Shown here: in pieces, positions 17,154 to 26,614 of the stretch
How the letters are laid out: each line of letters opens with the position of its first letter
Numbering within the stretch: the stretch's first letter is position 1
Assembly: GCA_019312665.1 (NCBI GenBank)
Contig: JAFDCZ010000015.1
Span: 1 to 58,961, forward strand
Source: Deltaproteobacteria bacterium
Lineage (GTDB): Bacteria > Myxococcota_A > UBA9160 > UBA6930
DNA length: 58,961 bases
Direction: 5' to 3'
Notes under the pieces: generated by a model
Seen by the model: only the letters and a program-made list of their open reading frames with translations
Told to the model about the DNA's origin: nothing
Database searches by the model: none
Program-made: the position numbers and the translations under genes

Positions 17154-18503
17154 TCAGGGCGTCAGCAGTTCCGACAATCGGGCGCGGTGCTCGCTGGCAG
17201 CGACCACGAGCAGGCGATCCCCCGGTTCCACCCGGTCGGTGCCGCGAGGCACCTTGAGCTCGCCATCGCGTCCGATGGCCACGAAGAGCAGCCCGCGTGG
17301 CAGGTCGAGGCCGGCGATCGCGTCACCGCAGACCGGCGCACCCTTGGCCACCTCCGCTTCCAACACTTCCACGCGATCCCCGAGCAATGCGGCCATCTGG
17401 TGCACCACCGCACCGGGGATGTGCTGGAGCGTGAGACCGATCGCCAGCAGCCTGGGGCTGATGATCGCGTCGATGGTGGTCTCGCCGATCAGGTTCGCCA
17501 ACGCGGGATTGTCGACCAATGCGAATGCGCGGCCCGCGCCCATCCTTTTCGCAAGCAGGCCCGCCACGAGGTTCGTCTCATGATCGTCGGTGAGCGCGAC
17601 GAAGGTTCCCACCCTCTCGATCTGCTCTTCGTCGAGCAAACGTTCGCTGGTCACGGGCCCGTGAACGACGATGGCATGAGCGAGCTGTTCGGAAGCCCGG
17701 CGAGCGCGATCCTCGTCCGGCTCGAGTATCACCAATGAATCGATCTGGTTCTCGAGACGCCGGGCCAGAGCCAGACCCATTCGCCCTGCTCCGGCCACCA
17801 TCACCTTGCGGCTGGATTCCTGGGAGAGCCCCAGCAGATCGAGCATCCCGTCGAGATCGGAACGAGCCAGAGCGAAATAGACGATATCACCGGTCCGAAT
17901 CGTCTCTTTCCCGTCCGGAACGAGCGCGCCATCGCCGCGATGGATGGCGGCCACCAGCGAAGGCGTTTCCGCAAAGAAGAGGCGCATGTCGAGCACCGGC
18001 CGTTCCGCGAACTCCGAGCCTTCATGGATCGGAAAGCCTGCCACGATCAGCTCGCCGCCCATGAACGAAGACACGTCGAGGGCACCCGGCACCTCCAGCA
18101 ATGACGCGATCTCCTCGACAGCGGCGGCCTCCGGATTGACGCAGACGATATCGACGGCGTCGCTCCGGGAGAGCTCCCGGAAGGCTTCCTCATGGTCGGG
18201 CTCACGCAGCCGGACCACCACGTGGGGCACCTTGAACATCGAGGCGGCGACACGCCCGCAGACGAAGTTGGCCTCGTCGCTCTCAGTGGCGGCCACCACT
18301 AGGCTTGCATCGGCTGCACCGGCCCTGCGCAGCGCATCCGCGGTCGCACCATTGCCCGCCACGACCCGCACGTCGAGGCTGTCCGCGAGGTCCGCGACCC
18401 GGGCCGCTTCTCGCTCGATGACCGAGACGTCGTGGCCCTCGCTCGAGAGCTTTCCGGCCAAGGTCGTCCCGACCTGGCCACCCCCCACGATGACGATCTG
18501 CAC
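17154..18503 (-). CDS. trkA: Trk potassium uptake regulatory subunit TrkA
   Basis: This 449-residue cytoplasmic protein has the full TrkA layout: two RCK_N Rossmann domains (GGGQVGTTLA at the start, GAGRMGLALAR in the middle) and two RCK_C domains with SPRLLAIGLTLQHIPG. It binds NAD(H) and gates a TrkH or TrkG potassium channel, which is not in the window. The start is the GTG at 18503 (reading MQIVIVGGGQVG). The frame stays open about 176 codons further upstream, but that part overlaps the divergent ABC gene and is not family-like. Confidence 0.92.
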   Translation of the reverse strand: MQIVIVGGGQVGTTLAGKLSSEGHDVSVIEREAARVADLADSLDVRVVAGNGATADALRRAGAADASLVVAATESDEANFVCGRVAASMFKVPHVVVRLREPDHEEAFRELSRSDAVDIVCVNPEAAAVEEIASLLEVPGALDVSSFMGGELIVAGFPIHEGSEFAERPVLDMRLFFAETPSLVAAIHRGDGALVPDGKETIRTGDIVYFALARSDLDGMLDLLGLSQESSRKVMVAGAGRMGLALARRLENQIDSLVILEPDEDRARRASEQLAHAIVVHGPVTSERLLDEEQIERVGTFVALTDDHETNLVAGLLAKRMGAGRAFALVDNPALANLIGETTIDAIISPRLLAIGLTLQHIPGAVVHQMAALLGDRVEVLEAEVAKGAPVCGDAIAGLDLPRGLLFVAIGRDGELKVPRGTDRVEPGDRLLVVAASEHRARLSELLTP

Positions 18504-18615
18504 GGGCGGAAAGTGTATCCGGCGCCCCTCCGGGGACAAGCCATGGGGGCATTGTTGAGGAGGAAGGGGCAGACTACCGTCGGTACCGGGTGGGTCGACG
18601 CCCAGAAGGACAGCC

Positions 18616-20604
18616 TTGGCGCATCCCCCCCAGAACGCGGTTCCGCCCCGGAGCCTCGAACCCGGGTCGAAAGGCCTTGGACCGCTCGGCCATCTCGGCC
18701 AGGGAGGAGCCCAGGACAGGCTTCCGTTCCGGCTGGTCTTGCGCCTGCTCGGCCGTTGCCTGCAGTGGCTTCGGCCCCTTCGACGGCACCTGATCGCCCT
18801 GTTCGCCGGCTTCGGCCTGGTTGCCGTCATGCTGTTCCCGATCGGCCTGTTGTTGCTGGATCTGATCTGGACCCGCGTGCTCCAGGGAGAACCCCTGCCT
18901 CTGGAACAAGCCCAGCTGCTGGGCCTCGACCCGACGATCGTGACCCATGTCGAGCTGCTGGCGCCCACAGTTCGCCGGGACCTCCTGGAGAGCGCGCTGC
19001 TCGTCGTTCTCGCGGCGACCGCCATCGTCACACCCCTGGTCCTCGGCCTCTACTACTACCAGGTCTGGATCCTGCAGCGTGTGAACCAACTGCTTCGAGT
19101 GCGGTTGCTCGACCAGCTTCAGCGGCTCTCGATGCGCTTTCACAGCGATCACTCCATCGGCGACGCCATCTACCGCATGATGCAGGATTCGGCGATGGTC
19201 ACCCAGCTCGTCGAGCTGCTCTTCCTCACACCGATCTCGACGTTAGGCCGTTACATCTTCGGGATCCTCATCGTTGCGACATTCGATCCGATGATGGCGT
19301 TGCTGCTCGGCCTGCTGTGGCCTCCGCTGCTCGTGCTTGGCTACTGGTTCTCGCAACGGCTCCGGGTCGGCTTCCGTGAGGCCCGGGAGACGAATGCAGC
19401 CCTCACCAGCCGCATCCAGGAAACCCTGGTCGGCATCAAGGTGATCAAGGCCTATGGCGCCGAGCGCCGCTGGCAGGACGTCTTCGAGGACGCGAGCCAC
19501 ACGGCCTTCGATGCGGCCTATCGCAGCCGCAGCCGCCTGGCCGTCTTCACGGTCTCGCTCTTCTGGGTATGCGGCATCTGGCTGATCGCTTCGGGTGCCT
19601 TCGCAGCCATTCGCTCTGCCGAAAGCGCCCCGCTGATGCTGGAGGCCCTCGGCTTCAGCATCTGGACCCTGGGCCTCTACAACTTCTTCAAGCTGCGTTT
19701 CAGTGACGGTGCCGGACAGCTCCGGCTGCTCTTCAAGACCTGGGGGCGCACCCAGGACGTTGCGATCGGCCTCGATCGGATCTTCGAGCTGCTCGATCTG
19801 GAGCCCGAGGTGCAGGACGAACCGGATGCCGTCCCGCTGGAGAGCATCGGAAAGGGCATCGTCTACCGGAACGTCCGCTTCCGCTACCAGGCGGACCGCC
19901 CCGCGCTGGAGGGCGTCGATTTCGAAGCCAGTGTCGGCACGATGACCGCCATCGTCGGGCCTACGGGCTCGGGCAAAACCACCCTGATGGCCCTCTTGCT
20001 GCGCCTCTTCGACCCGGATTCAGGGACGATTGAGATCGGTGGACAGGATCTCCGCCATTTCCAGACTGCCAGCGTCCGCGATGCGGTGGCCGTCGCGCTG
20101 CAGGAAAACCTGCTCTTCGGCACGACGGTGCGGGAGAACATCCGCTACGCGATGCCCGATGCGAGCGACGCGGCCGTCCGCGAAGCGGCACGCGTTGCCG
20201 GCGCGGACGAGTTCATCGCGAAGCTGCCGAACGGATACGACACGATGCTAGGCGAGCGGGGAACGAAGCTCTCGACCGGCCAACGCCAACGCCTCTCCAT
20301 CGCCCGGGCGATCCTGAAAGATACGCCGATCCTGATCCTCGACGAGCCCACCGCCTCCCTGGACGCGGAAACCGAAATCCGGGTGTTGCGCAATCTGGCC
20401 GAGTGGGGGCGCGGCCGATTGATCTTCCTGATCACTCATCGCCTGTCTTCGATCCGACGCGCCGACACGATCCTCGTGCTTCGGGATGGCCAAATCGTCG
20501 AACGCGGCACCCACGAAGAGCTCACGGACCGGGCCGAGGGAGTCTACAGCTCGCTCTTCCGTCACGAATCGCAACCCGGGCATGCGGTGGGAGCCCGACC
20601 TTGA
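18616..20604 (+). CDS. ABC exporter, permease-ATPase fusion (half 1)
   Basis: This protein of up to 662 residues has an exporter-type six-helix membrane domain followed by a nucleotide-binding domain. The NBD has Walker A GPTGSGKTT (448-456), signature LSTGQRQR, Walker B ILILDEPTAS and switch His in THRLSS, so all ATPase motifs are intact. The start is uncertain: the TTG at 18616 is the first in-frame start, but the first 35 residues are Pro/Gly-rich and translation may begin later. Its stop overlaps the start of the next ABC half, so the two probably form a heterodimer. The substrate is unknown. Confidence 0.88.
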   Translation: MAHPPQNAVPPRSLEPGSKGLGPLGHLGQGGAQDRLPFRLVLRLLGRCLQWLRPLRRHLIALFAGFGLVAVMLFPIGLLLLDLIWTRVLQGEPLPLEQAQLLGLDPTIVTHVELLAPTVRRDLLESALLVVLAATAIVTPLVLGLYYYQVWILQRVNQLLRVRLLDQLQRLSMRFHSDHSIGDAIYRMMQDSAMVTQLVELLFLTPISTLGRYIFGILIVATFDPMMALLLGLLWPPLLVLGYWFSQRLRVGFREARETNAALTSRIQETLVGIKVIKAYGAERRWQDVFEDASHTAFDAAYRSRSRLAVFTVSLFWVCGIWLIASGAFAAIRSAESAPLMLEALGFSIWTLGLYNFFKLRFSDGAGQLRLLFKTWGRTQDVAIGLDRIFELLDLEPEVQDEPDAVPLESIGKGIVYRNVRFRYQADRPALEGVDFEASVGTMTAIVGPTGSGKTTLMALLLRLFDPDSGTIEIGGQDLRHFQTASVRDAVAVALQENLLFGTTVRENIRYAMPDASDAAVREAARVAGADEFIAKLPNGYDTMLGERGTKLSTGQRQRLSIARAILKDTPILILDEPTASLDAETEIRVLRNLAEWGRGRLIFLITHRLSSIRRADTILVLRDGQIVERGTHEELTDRAEGVYSSLFRHESQPGHAVGARP

Positions 20605-22565
20605 GCCCCGTCGGACAGGAAAAGATCCTCGGGAATTTCGAGACCCTGCGTGTGCTTGGACGTGCCTTTCGTTACGCAGCTCCATTCCGACGACGCTTCG
20701 CGATCAAGTACCTGCTCTCGCTGGGCGCCCTGTTGCCGCTCTTCATCACCCCGTGGCCCGTGAAGATCATCGTCGACCATGTCATCGAGGCCCGGCCGGT
20801 CCTTCCAGCCAACTACCCCGCCTTCCTCCGCCCCTTTACCGAGGCGCTCAGCGGCCTGCCACCGAACGAGATCCTGCTCTGGATGATCGTCTTGCAGGCA
20901 GCGCTGTTGGTCCTCGTCGGTGCGGTCGGCACCGGCGGTGGCGAGAGGGATCGCGCCGAATCCCATCTGGCGGGAGGCCACGACCAGGCCAGCCGTACGG
21001 AGAACGAAGCCAATGAGGGTTGGTCCCTGGCCAGCGGCTTGTTCGGCCTGATCGATTTCCGGTTCACCATCCAACTCACCCAGGCACTGAACCACCACTA
21101 CCGCTCTCGCCTCTTCGAACGCATTCAAGCGTTGCCGATGGCCGTCTTCGACGACGAACGCATTGGTGATGCGGTGTTCCGGGTCATGTATGACACCCCG
21201 GCGATCACCCACGGCGTCTACCGGATCATCCTCACGCCGTTCACCGGAGCCGCATTTGCGTTGGCCACGGTTGGCGTCATTTTCCTTCTCTTCGGGGATC
21301 AACCGATCTTCTGGCAGGCGGCCCTCGGGATGTTGGCCATCTCGCTCGTCGTCAGCCTGCCTTTCACCGGCATCTTGCGACGGCGCAGCCGTGCCAGCCG
21401 GGAAGCCGGCGCATCGACCACCAGCAGCCTCGAGGAGGGCCTCTCGAACATCCTGGCGGTCCAGAGCCTGGGTGCCGAGGATCGAGAGCAGGATCGCTTC
21501 GGCAACGACAGCTGGAGTGCCTTCGCCAACCATCGCGCCGTGATGGTCGTCGGCATGGGCATCTTCTTCTTCGCCCTCCTTCCGGGAATGTGGCTGGGGA
21601 CGAAGGTCTTCCTCTACGGCGCAGACATGGTGATTGCAGGTGCCATCAGTCGCGGCGATTTCATCCTGCTCTTCACCTACTTCCTCTACCTGCTCTTCAC
21701 CTGCATCGATCTGGGCACCTTGTGGATCCGCCTGCAGGAATCCGCAGTGGGCCTGCACCGCGTGTTCTTCTTGATGGATCTACCGACGGAGGAGGAGGCG
21801 CCCGGCACGCCGGAGCTTCCCCAGGCGGTCGAGCGGGTCGAGATTCGGAATGCCCATTACGCCTACCCGGATGGAACGCCAGCCCTGCGCGGCGTGAATC
21901 TCGACCTGGAGAGGGGCGAGATCGTCGCACTCGTCGGCCCTGCCGGCGCGGGGAAGACCACGCTGGCCGGTCTGATTCCGCGCTTCCATGACCCGGACGA
22001 GGGCCGCGTGCTCTTCGACGGCGCCGACGCCCGAAACTTCACGCGCACGTCGATTCGCGAGCAGGTCGCGTTCGTGTTCCAGGAGACGGTCCTCTTCGAC
22101 GCCAGCGTGGAAGAAAACATCCGTCTGGGGCGGCCGGATGCAAGCGACGCCGATGTTCGCAGAGCTGCAGTACGCGCCGGAGCCGACGAATTCATCCGCG
22201 AACTTCCCCAGGCCTATCGCACCCGGCTCGGCCGAGGCGGCGGCAAGCTTTCCGTCGGCCAGAAGCAGCGGATCGGGATCGCTCGCGCCCTGGTGCGCAC
22301 GTCTCCGATCCTCATTCTGGACGAGCCCACCTCCGCACTCGATCCGGAGACCGAGCGCGCCCTGGTCGAAACCATGGAAGAGGCCCGCCGCGAACGCTCC
22401 GTGCTGGTGATCGCTCACCGCCTCTCGACCATTCGCCACGCGGATCGGATCGCGTTCGTCGATGAAGGCCAGATCCTGGAGATCGGCAGCCACGCCGACC
22501 TGATGGCACGGCCGGACGGCGCCTATCGCCGCTTCGTGGAGTTGCAAACTGTGGGCGCTGCCTAA
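20601..22565 (+). CDS. ABC exporter, permease-ATPase fusion (half 2)
   Basis: This 654-residue protein has the same architecture as its upstream partner: a membrane domain (about 1-390) and an NBD with Walker A GPAGAGKTT (446-454), signature LSVGQKQR, Walker B ILILDEPTSA and AHRLST. It carries a polar insert (about 113-140) between the first two membrane segments that the partner lacks. The TTG at 20601 overlaps the upstream TGA (TTGA) and has GGTGGGAG nearby; longer versions starting at 20403 run inside the upstream gene and are rejected. It ends 13 bp before a perfect long hairpin. Confidence 0.9.
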   Translation: MSPVGQEKILGNFETLRVLGRAFRYAAPFRRRFAIKYLLSLGALLPLFITPWPVKIIVDHVIEARPVLPANYPAFLRPFTEALSGLPPNEILLWMIVLQAALLVLVGAVGTGGGERDRAESHLAGGHDQASRTENEANEGWSLASGLFGLIDFRFTIQLTQALNHHYRSRLFERIQALPMAVFDDERIGDAVFRVMYDTPAITHGVYRIILTPFTGAAFALATVGVIFLLFGDQPIFWQAALGMLAISLVVSLPFTGILRRRSRASREAGASTTSSLEEGLSNILAVQSLGAEDREQDRFGNDSWSAFANHRAVMVVGMGIFFFALLPGMWLGTKVFLYGADMVIAGAISRGDFILLFTYFLYLLFTCIDLGTLWIRLQESAVGLHRVFFLMDLPTEEEAPGTPELPQAVERVEIRNAHYAYPDGTPALRGVNLDLERGEIVALVGPAGAGKTTLAGLIPRFHDPDEGRVLFDGADARNFTRTSIREQVAFVFQETVLFDASVEENIRLGRPDASDADVRRAAVRAGADEFIRELPQAYRTRLGRGGGKLSVGQKQRIGIARALVRTSPILILDEPTSALDPETERALVETMEEARRERSVLVIAHRLSTIRHADRIAFVDEGQILEIGSHADLMARPDGAYRRFVELQTVGAA

Positions 22566-22578
22566 CCGAACCGGAATC

Positions 22579-22661
22579 GGGGACGTTCTTTCCGCTGTTT
22601 CCGTTGTTCGGGTCGGGCTTTGCCCGACCCGAACAACGGAAACAGCGGAAAGAACGTCCCC
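22579..22661. repeat. type C long perfect palindrome, copy 1
   Basis: Two 40-bp perfectly complementary arms (22579-22618 and 22622-22661) are separated by a 3-nt TTT loop. The outer arm is GGGGACGTTCTTTCCGCTG followed by TTTCCG. It lies between the stop codons of two convergent genes and could act as a bidirectional transcript end. There is no U-tract after either arm. Confidence 0.95.
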
Positions 22662-22667
22662 GTCACG

Positions 22668-23792
22668 TCATGGGGCCACGGCGCCGGGCGTATCGAAACC
22701 ATCGGGCAGGTAGGTGCCCATGATCATGTTCTCGTGCATGGCGTAGCAGACCTCGCCGGTTTCGAGCTCGAAACGGGAGAGCGTTTCGTTCAGGCCAGCC
22801 CACTCACTGCGTTCCGCCTGCGTGCTCAGTGCGAAGCGCAGGCCTTCGACTTTGAGAGCACCCTGGTAGTAGCCATGGCCCCAGCCGTCGTGAGGCATGT
22901 AGCCGGTCCCGGCGCGGAGATAGACCGTGCGCACCGGCTGGCTTCGGATCTTCAGTTCCCGACCACTCGGATGAACGAGTGTGATGTCCGCATGCTCGAT
23001 CTCACGGGTGCCCGAGATATAGGAGACGTCGATCTTCGGCCTGCCGAGATCCACCGGCTCCTTGTTCAGGCCGGGGTTCCAGACCTGCACGGCTTCTTCG
23101 AGCACGGGCGTTCCATCGTGGTGCTCATCGAGTTGCACCTTCAACATCGAATCCTCGAGCTGAAGGGGACACCAATGATGGTAGAAGCCGGCAGTGCCCG
23201 CCTGAAGATCCTTCAGACGGATCCCAGGGGCTTCGGCCTCGCCCACCGGGCGGATTCCCCAGGAGCGATCTCGTGCGCCCTTCCATCGATCGGGCGTCAC
23301 CTCGAAGATCTGCCCCGCTACCTCGAGCGTGCCCTCCCAGCTGCCAACCTGGGCGTAGCGGGTGGTATCCGCGGTGACGCGCCCGTGATTGCGCCGCAAG
23401 GTTCGGGGCTCCTCCTGAGCGGGAACCTGCCCGACGAAGGTCATGTCGAATGCCACGCCCCACTCGTTGGGGTCGCAAATGACGCGGAGCTTCTGGAGAC
23501 CTTCGAGCACCTCGACGCGAAAGGGCCCGGCCGACGTATCGAGGCGATCACTGCCGAGCTCCCGGGAGGCACGCACCACGTACTGGGTGGTCCCATGGGA
23601 AATGGCGACGAACGCATCCGTCACGCCGAGGTTCGGATACTGACCGAGCCCCGTGACCAGGAAGAGCTCATCCGAAGACGGATGGCAATTGAAGTAGTAA
23701 CGGTCGTAGAAATTCTTGTCCGAAGTCGCGACGTGGTCGAAGGTGTCCGGCGTCTGATGCGCCAGGAACTCATCCATGGGACTGATGGGCAT
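22668..23792 (-). CDS. conserved hypothetical protein, possible AttH/CrtC-like lipocalin fold
   Basis: This 374-residue protein has no signal peptide or membrane segment. It is rich in beta-strand-like and aromatic segments, such as NFYDRYYFNCHPSSDELFLVTG, WKGARDRSWGIRPVG and GFYHHWCPLQLEDSM. The RDRSWGIRP motif and the overall layout recall proteins with paired lipocalin-like domains related to hydroxyneurosporene synthase/AttH, which often sit in lipid or steroid gene clusters of actinobacteria and proteobacteria. That assignment is from memory and is not tested. The ATG at 23792 has GGAGGAGA upstream. It converges on the ABC exporter. Confidence 0.7.
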   Translation of the reverse strand: MPISPMDEFLAHQTPDTFDHVATSDKNFYDRYYFNCHPSSDELFLVTGLGQYPNLGVTDAFVAISHGTTQYVVRASRELGSDRLDTSAGPFRVEVLEGLQKLRVICDPNEWGVAFDMTFVGQVPAQEEPRTLRRNHGRVTADTTRYAQVGSWEGTLEVAGQIFEVTPDRWKGARDRSWGIRPVGEAEAPGIRLKDLQAGTAGFYHHWCPLQLEDSMLKVQLDEHHDGTPVLEEAVQVWNPGLNKEPVDLGRPKIDVSYISGTREIEHADITLVHPSGRELKIRSQPVRTVYLRAGTGYMPHDGWGHGYYQGALKVEGLRFALSTQAERSEWAGLNETLSRFELETGEVCYAMHENMIMGTYLPDGFDTPGAVAP

Positions 23793-23878
23793 GCGGTCTC
23801 CTCCTCGGGCTTTCTAGCCCTGGCCTGACATCGCTGCAAACGGCCCCGGCGCTGAATGCGGGCGCTACGATCCTGCCG

Positions 23879-24631
23879 ATGTTCCGCACCCTCTCTCTGG
23901 TGATGCTCGCCTCGACCCTGACCCTGGTCGGCTGCGGCGGCCCGCAGGCCTGGCGGCGCGCTGCTTCGAACGCCAGCGCCAGCCAGCCTGCACCCGGCAG
24001 CGAGCTGAACGGCATCCTGGTTGGCCTGTTCGAACCCCCAGCGGGCGAGGGACACAAGCTGGAGGTCGTCGAACTTCGCCTGCTTGCGATGGGCGAGCCG
24101 CCGTGGGCGACCCTCGAGCCAGGAAGCGCTGCGGCCCGGCACGGCCGCGTAGGGCTCACGACCCATCGGATCTGCCGACTGCGCGAGGGTTTGACCTTTC
24201 ACCGGGTCGAGCGCGCAAGTTGGATGATCTTCGAGGACGGGATGCTCCTGGCCTGGGATCACGGCACCTTCAAGCCCGGCTGCGAAGCCGGCCGCAGCTA
24301 TCGCCCTGCCCGCGTCGAGTTTCTCGACCTCGAGCGAGGATTGCTTCGCTACTACGCCCAGCGCTATCCCGCAGCATGGCCAACTCTCGAGGAGCGCCTG
24401 CGCGGCGGGCTGGCCCTGCTGGAAGCCGACCGCCTGGAAGATGCGAAGCGCGTACTCAAACATGCGGATGGAAACGTGACCCAGCTCTCCGACCACACGG
24501 AGACCGTTTTCGGTGATGAGCGCGAAGCCGCAGAACAGCGGCTCGTCATCGTCAAAGCCCTCCACGTCAAACTACGCAGAGCAGTCCGAAAAGCCGAACG
24601 AGAAGCCGCCAAACAAGCAGACGCCTCCTGA
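23879..24631 (+). CDS. lipoprotein of unknown function
   Basis: This 250-residue protein begins with a clear lipoprotein signal (lipobox LVGC, Cys19). The mature part has a Cys-containing central region with strands (HRICRLREGLTFHRVERASWMIF, HGTFKPGCEAG) and ends in a highly charged helical tail. I do not recognise a family. It is divergent from the conserved hypothetical gene 86 bp away, so they may share a regulatory region. A type B repeat follows 45 bp after its stop. Confidence 0.7.
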   Translation: MFRTLSLVMLASTLTLVGCGGPQAWRRAASNASASQPAPGSELNGILVGLFEPPAGEGHKLEVVELRLLAMGEPPWATLEPGSAAARHGRVGLTTHRICRLREGLTFHRVERASWMIFEDGMLLAWDHGTFKPGCEAGRSYRPARVEFLDLERGLLRYYAQRYPAAWPTLEERLRGGLALLEADRLEDAKRVLKHADGNVTQLSDHTETVFGDEREAAEQRLVIVKALHVKLRRAVRKAEREAAKQADAS

Positions 24632-24676
24632 CCCGGCGCCCGCCCCGGCAAACCGGTTCCAGTTGCCAGCACGGCC

Positions 24677-24828
24677 AGTCGCGGGGCGGGGGGCGGTCAG
24701 CGCGGAAGTAAAAGCGGAGCCAGGCCGGAGAGTACGCGCCCTCGCACTGCGAGCTCGGCAAACCGGGTGTATGCGCGTTCGACGGTCTGGTGAGCCATGG
24801 AGCGCTGGCCGCCCCCCGCCCCGCGATC
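24677..24828. repeat. type B inverted-repeat element, copy 2
   Basis: This 152-bp element is in the same orientation as copy 1, and the core plus shared flanks (24659-24850) are nearly identical to it. It fills most of the 286-bp gap between the lipoprotein gene and the convergent parA-like gene. No type A element accompanies it. Confidence 0.88.
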
Positions 24829-24917
24829 CGGCACGAGAAGCGAAGCGGCCCCAAGAGTCCGGCGACCACGAGAGACCCTCACGGTTTCAGTCTCTACGAC
24901 CTTCTTGCGGCCCCTAC

Positions 24918-25808
24918 CTAGCGCGAGCCAAGCCCCTTGAGGAGTGCGCGCTTCAAGCCCGCCCCCAGACCGGTCGTCGCTCGCACGGGGCGTTCGGGAG
25001 GCCGCGTCACGGGGCCCGGGTTGCCTAGCGTAAGCAGCTTGGTCACTTCTTCGGCGAGCTCCCGCATCTGACGGTGGACGGCCGTGCCTCTCGCATGATG
25101 GAGGATGGAGCCGGGTGTGCCGGACGCGGAATTCAGCGCCTCGACCCGGGGGCTGCGGGAGAGAAAGCCCTGGAAATGCGGCCAGCCCCGTTCGTCGGTG
25201 GCGCGGGCCAGCCGCTCATAGAGATCGCGTCCCTGGCGATCGACCCGGGTCCGCCGATCGACCAGGGTGAAGAGGACCCGGCCTCGGCGCTCGCCGGCCG
25301 GTTGGCGTCGTAGCAGGGCAAACGCCTTTTCGGCCTCCTCGAAGGACGCCCAATCCGATATAGGCAGAATCACCAGATCCGCGGCGGCCAGGGCATTCTG
25401 GGTGAGCATCTCGAGATCGCTCTTCGTATCCAGGATCGTCAGCCCCTGAAACGCGGTCCGATCGAGGATGTGCCGAAGGGTCATGGGATCGGTGGCACGG
25501 GTCTTCAGCGGCCCGGTATCGGGCGGCGTGGGCACGAAAGTGATGCCGTACTGCCCCAGCTGAAGGACAGGTGCCAGGTTCCGCTGGGCCCAGCCGTGCT
25601 TCAGGTTCAGCTCGCCGGGCAGTCGTGGGCTCAGCCGGAACATTCGATCGATGATCGACTGGTCGTCGAGGCCGACCAACAGCACGCCCAGATCCTCGTG
25701 GAGGGCGCGCAGGTAGATCGCCAGATTCGTGGCCACGGTGGTCTTGCCCACCCCGCCCTTGTTGGACGAAATGGCCAGCACCGGTTGGCGCGTGGGGGAC
25801 ACGTCCAT
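24918..25808 (-). CDS. ParA/MinD-like ATPase
   Basis: This 296-residue protein has the deviant Walker A KGGVGKTT (17-24) near its N-terminus, and its other motifs fit the ParA/SIMIBI class (VLLVGLDDQ, LTILDTKSDLEMLTQNALAAADLVILPI). ParA-type ATPases form ATP-dependent dimers that position DNA or protein cargo. No ParB or centromere-like repeats are adjacent, so it is an orphan and may position another cargo. The start is set at the ATG at 25808; a GTG one codon upstream is the alternative. It is divergent from kdsB, 35 bp away. Confidence 0.87.
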   Translation of the reverse strand: MDVSPTRQPVLAISSNKGGVGKTTVATNLAIYLRALHEDLGVLLVGLDDQSIIDRMFRLSPRLPGELNLKHGWAQRNLAPVLQLGQYGITFVPTPPDTGPLKTRATDPMTLRHILDRTAFQGLTILDTKSDLEMLTQNALAAADLVILPISDWASFEEAEKAFALLRRQPAGERRGRVLFTLVDRRTRVDRQGRDLYERLARATDERGWPHFQGFLSRSPRVEALNSASGTPGSILHHARGTAVHRQMRELAEEVTKLLTLGNPGPVTRPPERPVRATTGLGAGLKRALLKGLGSR

Positions 25809-25843
25809 CACCGCGGAGGGTACCGGTCCGCTAGGATCACGTC

Positions 25844-26614
25844 ATGTCGAGTGTCCGGGCGGTGGGCGTGGTTCCCGCACGCTGGGCTTCGAGCCGATTC
25901 CCGGGCAAGCCGCTCGTGGAGATCGCCGGCCGGCCCATGATCCAACACGTGGTCGAGGGCGCACGCCAGGCGAAGCGGCTCTCGCGCGTCCTTGTGGCCA
26001 CGGATGACGAGCGCATCGCCCGTGCCTGCACCGCCTTTGGCGCCGAGGTCGCAATGACGTCCGCCGAGCATCCGACCGGCTCCGACCGCCTGGCCGAGGT
26101 GGCGCGCACCCTCGATGAAGACGTGATCGTGAACATCCAGGGCGACGAGCCGATGATCGAGGGCTTCGTGGTCGACGCCGCCGTCGATGCGTTGCTGGAA
26201 GATCCGAGCCTGCCGATGGCGACCGTGGTGCATGCGGCGGAGGCGGAGGCGCTGAGCGACCCGAATCGGGTGAAGGTGACCCTGGCCGAGAACCGCGACG
26301 CCCTCTACTTCTCTCGCAGCCCGATCCCTCATCGCCGCCAGGGAGCCCCCGCGCCACCGATCTGGCAGCACATCGGCCTCTACGCCTATCGGCGCCCCTT
26401 CCTGCTCGAGTACGTCCGCCTGACCGCCACACCCCTTGAACGCAGCGAAGCGCTCGAGCAACTCCGGGCGTTGGAGCACGGCTACCGGATCCGCTGCGCC
26501 ATCATCGATGGCTGGCAGAGCATCCCCGTCGACACACCGGCAGACGTTGCGCGTGTCGAAGACGCCCTGGCCCGCAGGGACGCAGGCTCATCAGGACCGG
26601 GCCAGGAGCGGTGA
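25844..26614 (+). CDS. kdsB: 3-deoxy-manno-octulosonate cytidylyltransferase
   Basis: This 256-residue enzyme activates Kdo as CMP-Kdo for LPS inner-core synthesis. It has the family N-terminus GVVPARWASSRFPGKPLVEIAGRPMIQHV, with the nucleotide-binding Arg/Ser/Lys residues at about 12-22, ATDDERI, TSAEHPTGSDRLAE and NIQGDEP. The usual length is about 250 residues. Its presence is direct evidence for Kdo-containing LPS and so for a Gram-negative cell. Its stop overlaps the next gene's GTG by 4 bp, which suggests coupled expression. Confidence 0.95.
   Translation: MSSVRAVGVVPARWASSRFPGKPLVEIAGRPMIQHVVEGARQAKRLSRVLVATDDERIARACTAFGAEVAMTSAEHPTGSDRLAEVARTLDEDVIVNIQGDEPMIEGFVVDAAVDALLEDPSLPMATVVHAAEAEALSDPNRVKVTLAENRDALYFSRSPIPHRRQGAPAPPIWQHIGLYAYRRPFLLEYVRLTATPLERSEALEQLRALEHGYRIRCAIIDGWQSIPVDTPADVARVEDALARRDAGSSGPGQER

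Noticed and set aside
18504-19031. N-terminal extension of TrkA
   Set aside because: It overlaps the divergent ABC exporter gene, and the family N-terminus starts at the GTG at 18503.
20403-20600. Longer start for the second ABC exporter half
   Set aside because: It lies wholly within the ATPase domain of the first half in another frame; the TTGA overlap start is better.
22579-22661. Hairpin copies as CRISPR repeats or att sites
   Set aside because: Copies are single and kilobases apart, with no spacers, cas genes or integrase.
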